Shown here in pieces: positions 54,955 through 64,000 of a DNA stretch of 64,000 bases. Source of the DNA: Platanthera guangdongensis (lineage: Eukaryota; Streptophyta; Magnoliopsida; Asparagales; Orchidaceae); NCBI GenBank assembly GCA_039583875.1, contig CM077166.1, positions 81,528,564-81,592,563 on the forward strand, given 5' to 3'. The position numbers and the translations under genes were made by a program. The notes beneath the pieces are model-generated. The model was not told the DNA's origin. It did no database searches and saw nothing but the letters and a program-made list of their open reading frames with translations. Numbering within the stretch: position 1 is the first letter of the stretch; every line of letters begins with the position of its first letter.

Positions 54955-54968
54955 AAGGGGGAGAGAAT
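54955..54968 (+). other. Polypurine tract of TE-8
   Basis: AAGGGGGAGAGAAT lies immediately before the LTR start TGTAACGCCCC at 54969. Confidence 0.88.
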
Positions 54969-57537
54969 TGTAACGCCCCAAAATTTTGAAGAGGAATATT
55001 TGGTTTCTGGCAGGGGGCACACGTCATGGGACACGGGCGTGTCCCAGGGTGTGTCAGGCTGGAGTCGATGACTTGGCCGCGTAGTCGACATTTTGCACTC
55101 GACGAAGTGTCGAGATGGGGTACACGGCCTGAGACACGGGCGGGTCTCAGGGCGTGTCGAGCCCGTGTCTACAACCGGCCCGGGGTATCGACATTTTCGC
55201 TCGACAATGTATCGAGACAGGGCACACGGCCCGAGACACAGGCGTGTCACAGGGCGTGTCGACCCCGTGTCGACACTCGGCCCAGGGAGTCGACGAATTT
55301 TGCTCGACGATGTGTCGAGACAAGGCACATGGCCTAGGACACGGGCGTGTCCAAGGCCGTGTCAGTCAGTCGACGAACTTCGCTCGACGAAGTATCGAGA
55401 CAGTGAACACGGCCTTTAGCCCAGGCGTGTTGAGGTAGACACGAGCAAGGATACAGGCGTGTCCAGTACCTGTGTAGTTCTCGGGTTGTTTTTGGGGCTG
55501 TGTCGATGGAGGCACATGACTGACCACACGACCGTGTCAGTTGGAACACGGGCGTGTCGGGTCGAACACGGGCATGTCGAATGCCCGTCTGTCGTTCCAA
55601 GCGCATCGATTGGGACGGTGAATGGGGGACACAGCCCTGGACATGGGCGTGTTGCAGGCCGTGTTCGGCCCAGGATTTTTATTTTTCAGGCGGATCGTGG
55701 CCATTCTTTCCCTTATTTTGGGATCTGGTGGTCCAGGACTGCTCTTGGGGAGTTAAGTCCGAGAATAGGGTTGGAAACCCTCATTGTTCTCCAAGCTTTA
55801 TCTTACTAAATTCTAGAGAGAAGGGAGAGCAAGGAAGAAGGTGAAGTAGAGATCCGGCTATTGGAGAGGCTTCGGTGCTCCAAATCGCGAGCCGAGTCCA
55901 GATCTGTGGAGGCTAGACCGTTGCGAAGATTTTCATCCGGCTATTTTGCTATGGCTAGGAAGAGGAGTCAGAAGGTAACGACACTTCTCCTCTCGGTTTT
56001 AGAATACATGTCTTAGCATCATTTCTTTTCTAGTTTTTGGGCACCAAACACTCAAATGAGAGGGGTTTGGGTCGCCAAGGTTCAAGAGGAACCTCCGGGT
56101 CGATTGAGTCCGTCCCCGGCATGTTTTGCATTAGCGATGCGCTCCGTTAGTGGATTAGGCATGGTGGGTGAAGCTGTAGTCGCGACCGTTAGTCCGACTC
56201 GGTGATGTTGCATACGAGCATTATGGATTCGTAGAGATCCGTTGCGGCAAGATGCCGTTTGTGATGTGGTGATGTTTTACCCTTTTTCTCGAGTGAGTAC
56301 GTGTAGTCGGAACCAGACAAGGTTAGCTCCTCAATGGCGATAGATGGTTTCCTTGGTGGACAAGGTTAGCTCCGCATTGGTGGTAGATGGTTTCCTTGGT
56401 GCGCTGGAAAGCTGCAGTACAAATGAGGGACAAGGGTGGAATGGTCTTGGTTTGTGATGTGCCAAGGCGTGGCTGTGTATCCGTGGTCGGCTGGCTATCC
56501 CGTGACGTACACGTCATGTGTGGAGAGTGTCCCTGTGAGACTAGTCTCCTTCTGTGAGACTGACGAGAATGCCAAGCAAGGGGCAAGCCCGGGCAATGAG
56601 GCCATGAGCGGGTGGGGTCCAACAAGGCTTCTTAGAATCAGTCAGTTTGTGTTTGTTGGACCCCTGACATGAGACGTCAGAGCTTGCATGCAAGCCCGGG
56701 TCTAAGACCTTGAGCGGGTAGGGCGTAGGCAAGAGTTCCATGTGGCGGCTTGTGTGCCGTTGGGGGGAAGTGTGTCCCTCTTTTTGTTTGCGGCTTTATG
56801 CCAATGGGGAAGCGTTATGTACCCAATTGATGTGATGTTATGCTAGATACATACGCTATAGTGTGCCTTGGGTGAAACCCGGGTGGTTGCATACATTTTG
56901 CATAAGTAGGCCCCTTTTTATATTATATGCTCAACCAGTAGAGAACGTGTATGATGTTTGAGACATCCAAGCTTGTTCTTAATGCATTTCTTGCATATGA
57001 ATGTTGCATACGAAGTGCTAATTTGCAGGTTGGAGGAGTACCCCGGGTTCCGTTAGGGGAGGCCGGGAGGAGATGTGTTTGTTACACAGTTTGAGTTCAG
57101 CCTTTGCTGACCCACTTTACTAATAATTTTTACAGGGCAAGGATCGCAAGCAGGAGCTAGCTCGCCGGCCAGAAAGGCCTAAGCCTCATGAAGTGTTAAC
57201 TTTTGTAGTAACTCTACTTATATGATATTGTATGTTTGAGACTCATGTTGTCCGGCTTGCACGCCGAGGTAGACTAGGAGTGCTTATGCACTTTTTGATT
57301 GTTGTATTATTTGAGTTTGGACTCTCTCTTATGTTGTAAGGCCATAAGGCCATCGTTTTTTTATTACTCTTGTAGTGGTGGATAACTTCTAGTCTTTCTT
57401 GTGTTTCCGCTGTGTTGTGCAAAGAGTTTTGAGTGTGGGTAGTTATATCATCTTATAATACTAAAGATGTGGCGTCCGTATGTTGTGGGGCCCCGGCCGG
57501 ACCCATATTATGCGGTCATTACAGGGGAGGTGTTACA
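54969..57537 (+). repeat. TE-8 3' LTR
   Basis: It is collinear with 47607-50151; small indels account for the 24-bp length difference. About eight differences in the first 120 bases are mostly C/T or G/A. The U3 array is at 55010-55670. It ends GGTGTTACA and is followed by CACCA. Confidence 0.92.
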
Positions 57538-57542
57538 CACCA

Positions 57543-58400
57543 TACCCTTCCGAACATAATAAACCACGTCAGGATGATCAATACACCCGTTTCTTAGAGA
57601 TGTTTAAACAAATCCACATAAATTTGCCCTTCCACGAAGCCATATCCCAGATGTCGAAGTATGCTAAGTATCTTAAGGACCTCCTGACCAACAAGAAGAA
57701 GCTAGAGAACCTTTCGTATGTCACGTTAAATGTCAAGTGCTCGACGGTCTTGACAAACGGATAACCAAAGAAAATCAGTGACACGGGTAGTTTCTCTATC
57801 CTGTGTGTCCTTGGTGATCTCTTTGTGAAGCACGCATTAGCCGACCTAGGTGTGAGTATTAATCTTATGCCCCTCTCGTTGTTTAAAAAGTTATGAATTG
57901 GTAGTCTCAACCCCACATGCATGAGTATCCAGCTCGCCGACAGATCAGTCAAATACCCGTTAGGTATAGTGGAGGACGTCCTAGTCAAAGTCGACAAGTT
58001 CATCTTCCCGGTGGACTTTGTCATATTGGACATCGAAGAAGACGTCGAGGTTCGCCTGATACTTGGCCGACCCTTCCTTGCCACCTCCCGAGCTATCATT
58101 GATGTAAGCAATAGTAAGCTCTTCCTTCGAGTAGGCGACGACGAAGTAACTTTCTTTATCATTCCCTCGATGAAGAACACCCTAGCCAATGATGACTCTT
58201 GCTTTTTCATAGATGTCGTAAGTGAAGAATCCTACACTCACCTCTCTGATTTTGAAAAAGAATTTTCTGATTTTTGTACCTCTTCTACTACTCCAACTGA
58301 ATCGCTACACCTAAGTGAAGAATCCTCCTATCGCCTTTTTGATTTTGAAAAAGAATTTTCTGATTTTTGATCCTCTTCTACTCTTTCAACTGAATCGCTG
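57543..58400 (+). pseudogene. pol: TE-7 protease region (Athila-like)
   Basis: TRFLEMFKQIHINLPFHEAI, MSKYAKYLKDLLTNKKKLEN, then DLGVSINLMPLS, where Athila normally has DLGASIN. IQLADRSVKYPLGIVEDVLV and VRLILGRPFLATSRAIIDV follow. Together they form the Athila gag end and retropepsin-like domain. Stops occur near 57762 and 57892. Downstream, a 93-bp in-frame duplication (58220-58405) repeats DFEKEFSDF; the second copy ends in TGA at 58368-58370. Frames before and after TE-8 are compatible with one ancestral gag-pol. Confidence 0.85.
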
Positions 58401-58405
58401 CAAGA
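58220..58405 (+). repeat. 93-bp tandem duplication in TE-7 pol linker
   Basis: AAGTGAAGAATCCT starts at 58220 and again at 58313. Both copies run through GATTTTGAAAAAGAATTTTC to CAACTGAATCGCT. The 31-codon unit preserves frame; TGT in copy 1 is TGA in copy 2. Confidence 0.88.
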
Positions 58406-58412
58406 AGACGCC

Positions 58413-60055
58413 TTGGCCGCTAGCCCCACCCCTTTTAATTTTACATATAAAAAAGTCTACGAGGACATAGATTTTGAAAAAGAACGGATTTCTAAAAACT
58501 CGTATGATGACCCCCCTACCCTGGAACTGAAAGAACTACCAGAGCATCTTCGATACGCTTTCTTAGAAAAGGACTCTAAGCTGCCCGTCATAGTTTCAAC
58601 CTACCTCACAGATGCACAAAATGATAAACTTCTTTTAATTTTACGTAAGCATCACCGAGCTATTGCTTGGCAGATATCTGATATCAAGGGCATAAGCCCA
58701 TCTTTCTGCACTCATAAAATCTTAATGGAAGATAATTCACGTAACTCTATACAACCTTAGCGCCGTATAAACCCGAACATGAAAGAAATAGTTAAGGGAG
58801 AGGTTATGAAATTGTTAGACATAGGAATTATCTACCCTATATCAGATAATAAGTGGGCTAGCCCAGTCCAGGTAGTACCAAATAAGGGAGGGTTAACGGT
58901 TGTAAGTAATGAAAATAATGAATTAATCCCGACACAGACGTTGACCGGATGGCGAATGTGTATTTATTATCGTAAGTTAAATGACGCGACCCGCAAGGAT
59001 CACTTTCCCTTGCCATTGATCGACCAGATTTTAGAACGATTATCCAGCCATAGCTTTTATTGTTTTCTCGATGGCCTCTCAGGGTATTTTCAAATCCCCG
59101 TCTGCCCCGAGGACCAGGGGAAAAATACGTTTAGTTGTCCTTTCGGCACCTTCGCCTACCGAAGAATGCCGTTTGGATTGTGCAATGCGCCAACTACATT
59201 TCAATGATGTATGCTCGCTATCTTTGACAAGTACGTAGAAAGCATTATGGAGGTATTCATGGATGATTTCTCCGTGTTCGTTGATGCATTCGATAGTTGT
59301 TTAAAGAACCTGGAAAAAGTCTTAGAACAATTCGAAGAAACTAACCTTGCCATAAATTGGGAAAAATGCCATTTTATGGTGAGAGAAGGGTTAGTTTTGG
59401 GCCATAAAATTTTTGCAAGAGGTATTGAGGTAGACGTTGCTAAGATAAAAGTTATCGAGAAGCTGCCGCCCCCTACGAACATAAAATCTATAAGAAGTTT
59501 CCTAGGTCACGTTGGCTTCTACCGCCGCTTCATAAAGGACTTTTCCAAGATTACCAAGCCCCTTACCCATCTCTTAGAAAAAGACGCCCTATTCATCTTT
59601 GATGAACTTTGCCTAGCTGCTTTTAATTTTAAAAAAGGAAAATTAATTAATGCCCCAATTATGATTGCTCTGGTGTGGGACTTTAAATTTGAAATAATGT
59701 GCAATGCGAGTAGTTATGCGGTGGGAGCCGTTTTTGGTCAACGCATATCCAAAAACTTCCACCCCATCTATTATGCTAGTAAGACACTCACATCTGCACA
59801 GGAAAATTACACCACGACCGAGAAGGAGCTCCTAGCTGTAGTATTCGCTTTTGATAAATTCCTCCCTTATATTACACTTTCAAAAACTATCGTTTTAAGG
59901 ACAACTCGACCCTTAAATATCTTCTTTCTAAAACGGATTCCAAGCCGCACTTGATTCGCTGGGTCTTACTCCTCCAGAAGTTTGACTTAGAGATCCGTGA
60001 TAAGCGAGGAGCCGAGAACTTGGTCGCCGACCACCTCTCACGCCTAGATAATCCC
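58413..60055 (+). pseudogene. pol: TE-7 reverse transcriptase and RNase H (Athila-like)
   Basis: RT: LPEHLRYAFLEKDSKLPVIV, AIAWQISDIKGISPSFC, SPVQVVPNKGG, CIYYRKLNDATRKDHFPLPL, FGLCNAPTTFQ and the catalytic FMDDFSVF (59256 on). FLGHVGFYRRFIKDFSKI follows. RNase H reads MCNASSYAVGAVFGQR; the catalytic CDAS Asp has become Asn, so activity would be lost. Then [17 protein letters not shown], a frameshift near 59885, and [15 protein letters not shown] and [11 protein letters not shown] sequence. Stops near 58760 and 59205 add to the damage. Confidence 0.88.
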
Positions 60056-60905
60056 TTTATTGAAAACTTAGATGAAAAATCTTTTAACGATTATTTTCCA
60101 GATGAGAAGCTGTTTTCGATTAACACATCTACTTCTCCTTGGTTTGCACGCATCGCCAACTATCTCGTGGCTCGTGTGCTCCCAAAAGAGTTCTCATCTC
60201 AGCAAAAGAAGAAATTCTTTTCTGAGTTGAAAAACTATTTTTGGGAGGACCCGCATCTTTTCAGAGTCTGTGCAGACCAAGTGATAAGGAGGTGTGTTTC
60301 TTTTGAAGAAGGTTTAGACATTATTAAGCATTTGCATGAAGGACCAACAAGTGGGCACTATCAAGTTGCTCGCACCGCTCACAAAGTGCTAAGCGCGAGT
60401 TTTTACTGGCCTAGCCTGTTTAAAGACGCACAGGACTTCATAAGTAGGTGTGATAGTTGCCAACGGTCGGGTAATATTTCTAATAAAAATGAAATGCCGC
60501 AGAATTATTTCCTAGAGTGTGAAGTTTTCGACCTCTGGGGAATTGATTTTGTTGGCCCTTTTACTTCTAGCTTCAGGAATAAGTATATTTTAGTTGCCGT
60601 TGATTATGTTTCACAATGGGCCGAAGCCCAAGCTCTTAATACAAACGCCGCGCGCCATCATTAGTGATAGGGGTTCCCATTTATGCAGCGCACAGCTTTC
60701 TAAAATCCTTTCTAAATATGGCGTTACTCATAAGCTTTCCACTGCCTACCACCCCCAAACTAACAGACAAGTCGAAGTCGTGAATAGAGAAATAAAAAGA
60801 ATTTTAGAAAAGAATGTTTCCACATCTAGAAAAGACTGGTCAGCAAAATTAGACAATGCTCTATGGGCTTACCGGACAGCGTACAAAACCTCCCCCGGAT
60901 GTACG
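60056..60905 (+). pseudogene. pol: TE-7 integrase (Athila-like), truncated
   Basis: Zinc-binding part: [20 protein letters not shown] and [11 protein letters not shown]. Core: [33 protein letters not shown], a frameshift near 60650, [32 protein letters not shown] and NALWAYRTAYKT. The frame is lost at about 60900, just where Athila integrases continue with a conserved SPYRLVYGK-type block. Everything downstream, including the 3' LTR, is missing and replaced by TE-9 sequence. Confidence 0.88.
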
Positions 60906-60914
60906 ACATCCTAG

Positions 60915-61735
60915 GTTGACTCTTATAACCTTCAGGATGATATCTCCTTGGAGGTATTATCCATTCAGTATAAGGGTTAAAGATTTGGGATGAAGGACCC
61001 CTAGGATTGGATTTTGATTTGCCCTTGAAGGAATTTCAAGAGCTCTGATCTCTGTTCGACGATCGTGGAGCTGCGTTCGACGATCTTGGGTCAGATCGTC
61101 GAGCTCCGTTCGACGGTCGACTGTGGCAGAGTTCAGGAATTAGAGATCGTCGACCTGAGTTCGACGATTTTGCCTGAGATCGTCGATCTGCGTTCGGCGA
61201 TCGTCGATTTCCGTTCGACGATTTCTGCTGGAACTTAGTTTTCTTAGGCAGATCAGAATTCTTCCTACCTACCTCTACAACTCCCTTCCCTTTATCAGAA
61301 ATGAACTTGATTGGGGTTGTTAGAACTATAGGTTGGCTAGATGAAGCACCCAAGCCTAGTGTACTATTGAATCTGGAGTTCACTGTGCTTGTGATGTCCA
61401 TCAGCTTGATACTTCTCCCATTAAGGAATTCTTCAAGCTTCTTGGCCTCTGATAGCTCACCTTTCAGTGAAGCTATCTGCTCCCTACAGCACTCCAACTC
61501 CTCAGAGACTTTGAGGTTTCTGATTTTAAGAAACTATGTTCAGACAATTGATTTCTGAGAGAAATAATTTCCTTCTCAGATTTTAGTAAGTCTAAACATA
61601 ATGCTTTAAACTCAGACTTAAAGTCCTCTGAATTGAAATCAATGAACTAATTACCTGATCCTCTTCAAGTTGAGTCTCTGAGTATAACTCTGACTCTTCT
61701 GTATCTGAATTGTGTTGAGAGGTATTGATTGCCAT
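60915..61735 (-). pseudogene. gag: TE-9 Gag C-terminal region with basic Ser-Asn-Arg repeats
   Basis: The frame 61497-61036 reads ECCREQIASLKGELSEAKKL (coiled-coil), then FISDKGKGVVEVGR, then a repetitive basic tail of SSNGNRRS-type units to the stop at 61036. Beyond it, NPYTEWIIPPRRYHPEGYKS-like sequence continues to the truncation point. The section 61497-61735 is interrupted but joins it to the main gag ORF. The tail is encoded by repeated GTTCGACGATC / GATCGTCGA motifs. It could bind RNA, but that is a guess from charge. Confidence 0.6.
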
Positions 61736-62847
61736 CATGCAGAACTCCTTCTCTTCTGCATCATCTTCATCATCACTGGATCTGGATGAAGCTTCTGATT
61801 CTTCTTCAGTTTCACTCCAGGATTCAGCAATAAATCCCTTCCTTGTGTGTTTGTTCTTGCTTGAGGAGGGTTTGCCATTGCCATTTTTCTTGAAGTCTTT
61901 ATCTCTTCTTCTTTCTTTCTTATCCTTTGTCCTTGTTTTTGTTCTCTGTCAGGTACAATGTGTCGTGGTTTCCTGCAACCAAAGCAGACCATTTCTTTAT
62001 TATTTGATCTATCATACCTTGGCTTATCATGCTCCTTGTATGATCTCTTTCTGAAGTCCTTTCTGGACATCTTGTAAAATCTTTTGGCCAATAGACTAAG
62101 CAGCTCATCATTGCATGTGACTTTATCTTCAGGCTGATCTTCAGTTGCTTTGAAAGCTATTTTCTTTTCTTTCCTTATGGCTGGTGAGGCAGTCTTCTGC
62201 TCTTCTTCTCTGTTCTTAATGAGCAGCTCATAAGATTTGAGCTTGCCCAAAAGAGCTTCTATGGTGATCTCATTCAGACTTCTGGCATCCTTGATTGGCC
62301 AGATTCTTGAATCCCAAGTGCTTGGGAAGCACATTAGGATTTTGTCATTAAGTTCAGTCAGTAAGATCTCTTTGTCCAAAGTCTTGAGTTCATTGACTAT
62401 CAGACTGAGCCTGTTGTACATATCTCCAACTGACTCAACTTCTCCCTTCTTGAAGTTCTCATATTGGGATATGAGGTGGGATCTCCTGTCCTTTCTTTCA
62501 TCAGCAGATCCTGAGACTATTTCGGAGAGCTTATCCCAGATTTCCTTTGCTGAATTACATTCAGCCACCTTTTGAAAGATGTCATCAGACATGGTCTGGG
62601 CTAAGATATTCATAGCCTTTGCATCAGCTACCTTCCACTTCTTGATATCAGCATCTGTTCCTGATGGAGGTGGAATAGCATTTATGCTTGTGTTCTCTGG
62701 AGGTCTTGGACAAACTGTCAAAACAGAATTAAAAATGTCCTCGTCAATAGAATTCATGTATAATCTAATCCTTGCTTTCCAAAGTGCAAACTTGGACAGA
62801 TTGCACACTGGAGGTCTGGTGCTAGCATAATCTTTGTTTTGGGCCAT
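61735..62847 (-). pseudogene. gag: TE-9 Gag (Sirevirus type)
   Basis: ATG 62847 (MAQNKDYASTRPPVCNLSKF). UBN2-type domain: WKARIRLYMNSIDEDIF, AKEIWDKLSEIVSGSADERK, YNRLSLIVNELKTLDKE and LNDKILMCFPSTWDSR. The zinc knuckle CFGCRKPRHIVPD lacks its last Cys in this frame. A frameshift near 61935 follows it: the other frame carries the acidic ESWSETEEESEASSRSSDDE-like stretch expected in Sirevirus gag. The stop at 61735 is thus not the real end. Confidence 0.8.
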
Positions 62848-62959
62848 GATTTGTGAAGAAATAATCTAATAATAAAATCAAAACAAGCAGATCTAACTAG
62901 GGATCTTGGGGTTCAAGTGTTAGCCTGTGCAACCACTGAGGTGTGGTATTTTTAACCAA

Positions 62960-62975
62960 CCTGCCTCTGATACCA
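62960..62975 (-). other. Primer binding site of TE-9
   Basis: TGGTATCAGAGGCAGG on the minus strand, eight bases after the LTR end CTCACA. Met-type, with GAGG instead of GAGC. Confidence 0.8.
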
Positions 62976-62983
62976 ATTAAAAG

Positions 62984-64000
62984 TGTGAGCTAGATCTGAT
63001 ATACTCTAGAGGGGGGTGAATAGAGTATGGTGCTTAAAAAAGTTTTACAACAGTTGTTGTAATCTGAGTGAACATGGAAACAAATATTAAATCTAATCAC
63101 AGAAACTATCTAATCACAAAGTAACCTACAAAAGAAATTAATCACAGATCCTAACTAATCACAAATCAATCACAGCCAGAAACAAAAATAAAGACAAGCA
63201 GGCTAGAAGAGACAAGGAGCTATAGTGATTTCCCTAAACTTGGGTACATCCACTCTTCTACCACCCTAGGTAGGAATCCACTGCAGGATGAGTTGATCAG
63301 GTGTGCTGGGCACCAATGAGCTTTTGATAAGGTGCTCAAAAACCAAATCAGATTTTTTGATCAGGTGTATTGCCACCAATGAGCTTTTGATAAGATGCTC
63401 AAAAACCAAGCACAAACTTTTGAAGGGAGTTTAAAAAACCCTTTACAGAGATGGGGATGAGGGAGTGATGGAAGTCTTCTCTTTCTCAAAGCAGTTGAGA
63501 AGACTATGTGGATTTTGATGTTGTCAAAGCTCCCCCTGAGTTCTTAAGATGTTCAGGAAATGAAGCTTTGCTGTAGGGTGATAGGCCTTCAAAAGTTGAT
63601 CTCCAGCAAATGATGATTTCAGCAACAGCTGAAATGTTAGGTGTCTGGAGTCTTGAATGATGTTTGCCTTGAACACTTGAAACAAAGGGGATCTGAAGAT
63701 TTCAGATTTGTTGATCTCCTTTTGGTGTGTGTTCTTGTATGAATTCTTTTAGACAGACAATGTCTACAGATCTTTTTCTTTCTCCTGTGAATAGTTGGTG
63801 TTAAGAAAGATGTTGTCCAGAGAATGTTTTCTTCTTGTGCTTCTTGTTCTGCTTATCTGTGCTGTGTATTAGAGAGATTTAAAAATCTTGTGTTTTATTC
63901 CCTGGTTCTGAATAAAAAATGATCCTCTATCAAGAATAGCCGTTGACCTGTCATTAATTACATCCTTAATTGCCTTTGTCTTCTGGGGGAAGTCCAAAGA
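62984..64000 (-). repeat. TE-9 5' LTR, partial (runs off the window)
   Basis: The minus-strand end is CTAGCTCACA at 62984. Conserved Sirevirus end blocks are at 63006-63030 and 63240-63260. The rest (63260-64000) has no ORF of interest; GAGCTTTTGATAAG with GTGCTC occurs twice (63318 and 63382). The U3 start lies beyond 64000. Confidence 0.75.

Larger units (their letters stand above)
47607..57537 (+). mobile_element. TE-8: full-length Tekay-like Ty3/gypsy chromovirus in TE-7
   Basis: LTRs 47607-50151 (2545 bp) and 54969-57537 (2569 bp) start TGTAAYGCCCC and end GGTGTTACA. The primer site TGGTATCAGAGCGAGG and polypurine tract AAGGGGGAGAGAAT are intact. Gag, protease, RT, RNase H and integrase with a chromodomain-like end are all present in gypsy order. 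It is inserted in TE-7 just before its protease (PYPP and PYPSE on the two sides). Around half a dozen stops, nearly all possible by one transition, and clearly diverged LTRs show it is older than TE-2. It is closely related to TE-1 in both integrase and U3 array. Confidence 0.94.
44429..60905 (+). mobile_element. TE-7: Athila-like Ty3/gypsy element, split by TE-8 and truncated in integrase
   Basis: The primer site TGGCACCGTTGCCGGGG at 45704 is the Athila type (tRNA-Asp). Gag (46057-47484) and protease-RT-RNase H-integrase (57543-60905) are separated by TE-8. Many stops and frameshifts make it one of the more decayed elements here. The 3' third is missing: the integrase frame breaks off near 60900 against TE-9 without an LTR end or target duplication. 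That implies a deletion after both elements were in place. Confidence 0.85.
60906..64000 (-). mobile_element. TE-9: 5' part of a second Sirevirus-type Ty1/copia element
   Basis: On the minus strand: part of the 5' LTR (from beyond 64000 to 62984), a primer site, gag (62847 to about 61000), then truncation against TE-7 at about 60900. No pol is left. The gag type and the LTR blocks AGTGGATGTACCCAA and TTCACCCCCCTCTAGAG match TE-4 in kind but not in detail, so it is another Sirevirus family. The right LTR end lies outside the window. Confidence 0.82.

Overview
The window is plant nuclear DNA made almost entirely of nested LTR retrotransposons. I see no convincing host gene. The evidence is several land-plant retroelement lineages side by side: Tekay-like Ty3/gypsy chromovirus, Tat-like gypsy gag, Athila-like gypsy with the TGGCACCGTTGCCGGGG primer site, another chromovirus, and two Sirevirus-type Ty1/copia elements. 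Initiator-Met primer sites (TGGTATCAGAGC-type) and GT-AG introns are also present. A repeat-rich angiosperm is likely; I cannot name the species. || Layout, left to right. TE-1 (881-16104, minus) is a Tekay-like element with 2.46-2.48 kb LTRs and a GTGGG target duplication. It keeps only the integrase end of pol. TE-2 (1732-10435, plus; 661-bp LTRs, GACAT duplication) sits inside TE-1's left LTR. It is a young gag-only Tat-like element that carries two antisense genes, each with its own TATA box. The downstream one (7092 to 5294) is an intact three-exon ORF of 550 codons. TE-3 (16510-34387, minus) is a chromovirus with gag and most of RT and RNase H deleted; its pol frame runs into the 3' LTR. 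TE-4 (16931-29808, plus; about 1.97 kb LTRs, GTATG duplication) is a Sirevirus inserted in TE-3's left LTR. It has gag, pol and a large third ORF preceded by its own GTGTCGACAC array and TATA box. || From 34.4 to 44.4 kb lie a palindrome-rich remnant, a probable solo LTR (TE-5, 35091-36038), a 2.9 kb AT-rich stretch, a long LTR with a 45-bp minisatellite (TE-6, 38944-42095), and a decayed copia integrase piece. TE-7 (about 44.4-60.9 kb, plus) is an Athila-like element split between gag and protease by TE-8 (47607-57537, plus), a full-length Tekay-like element. TE-7 ends abruptly inside integrase against TE-9 (60.9 kb to the window end, minus), the gag end and 5' LTR of a second Sirevirus. || How it fits together: the elements are decayed to different degrees. 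TE-2 LTRs differ at 11 of 661 sites and TE-4 LTRs at roughly 3 percent in the part I compared; TE-8 LTRs look more divergent. Most broken codons look like transitions (TGG to TGA, CAG to TAG, CGA to TGA), as expected of methylated plant repeats. A recurring theme is short CpG-containing inverted repeats amplified in the LTRs of unrelated families (CACGGGCGTG, GTGTCGACAC, GGCGAATG). The features most worth follow-up are TE-2's antisense intron-containing genes and TE-4's apparent internal promoter.
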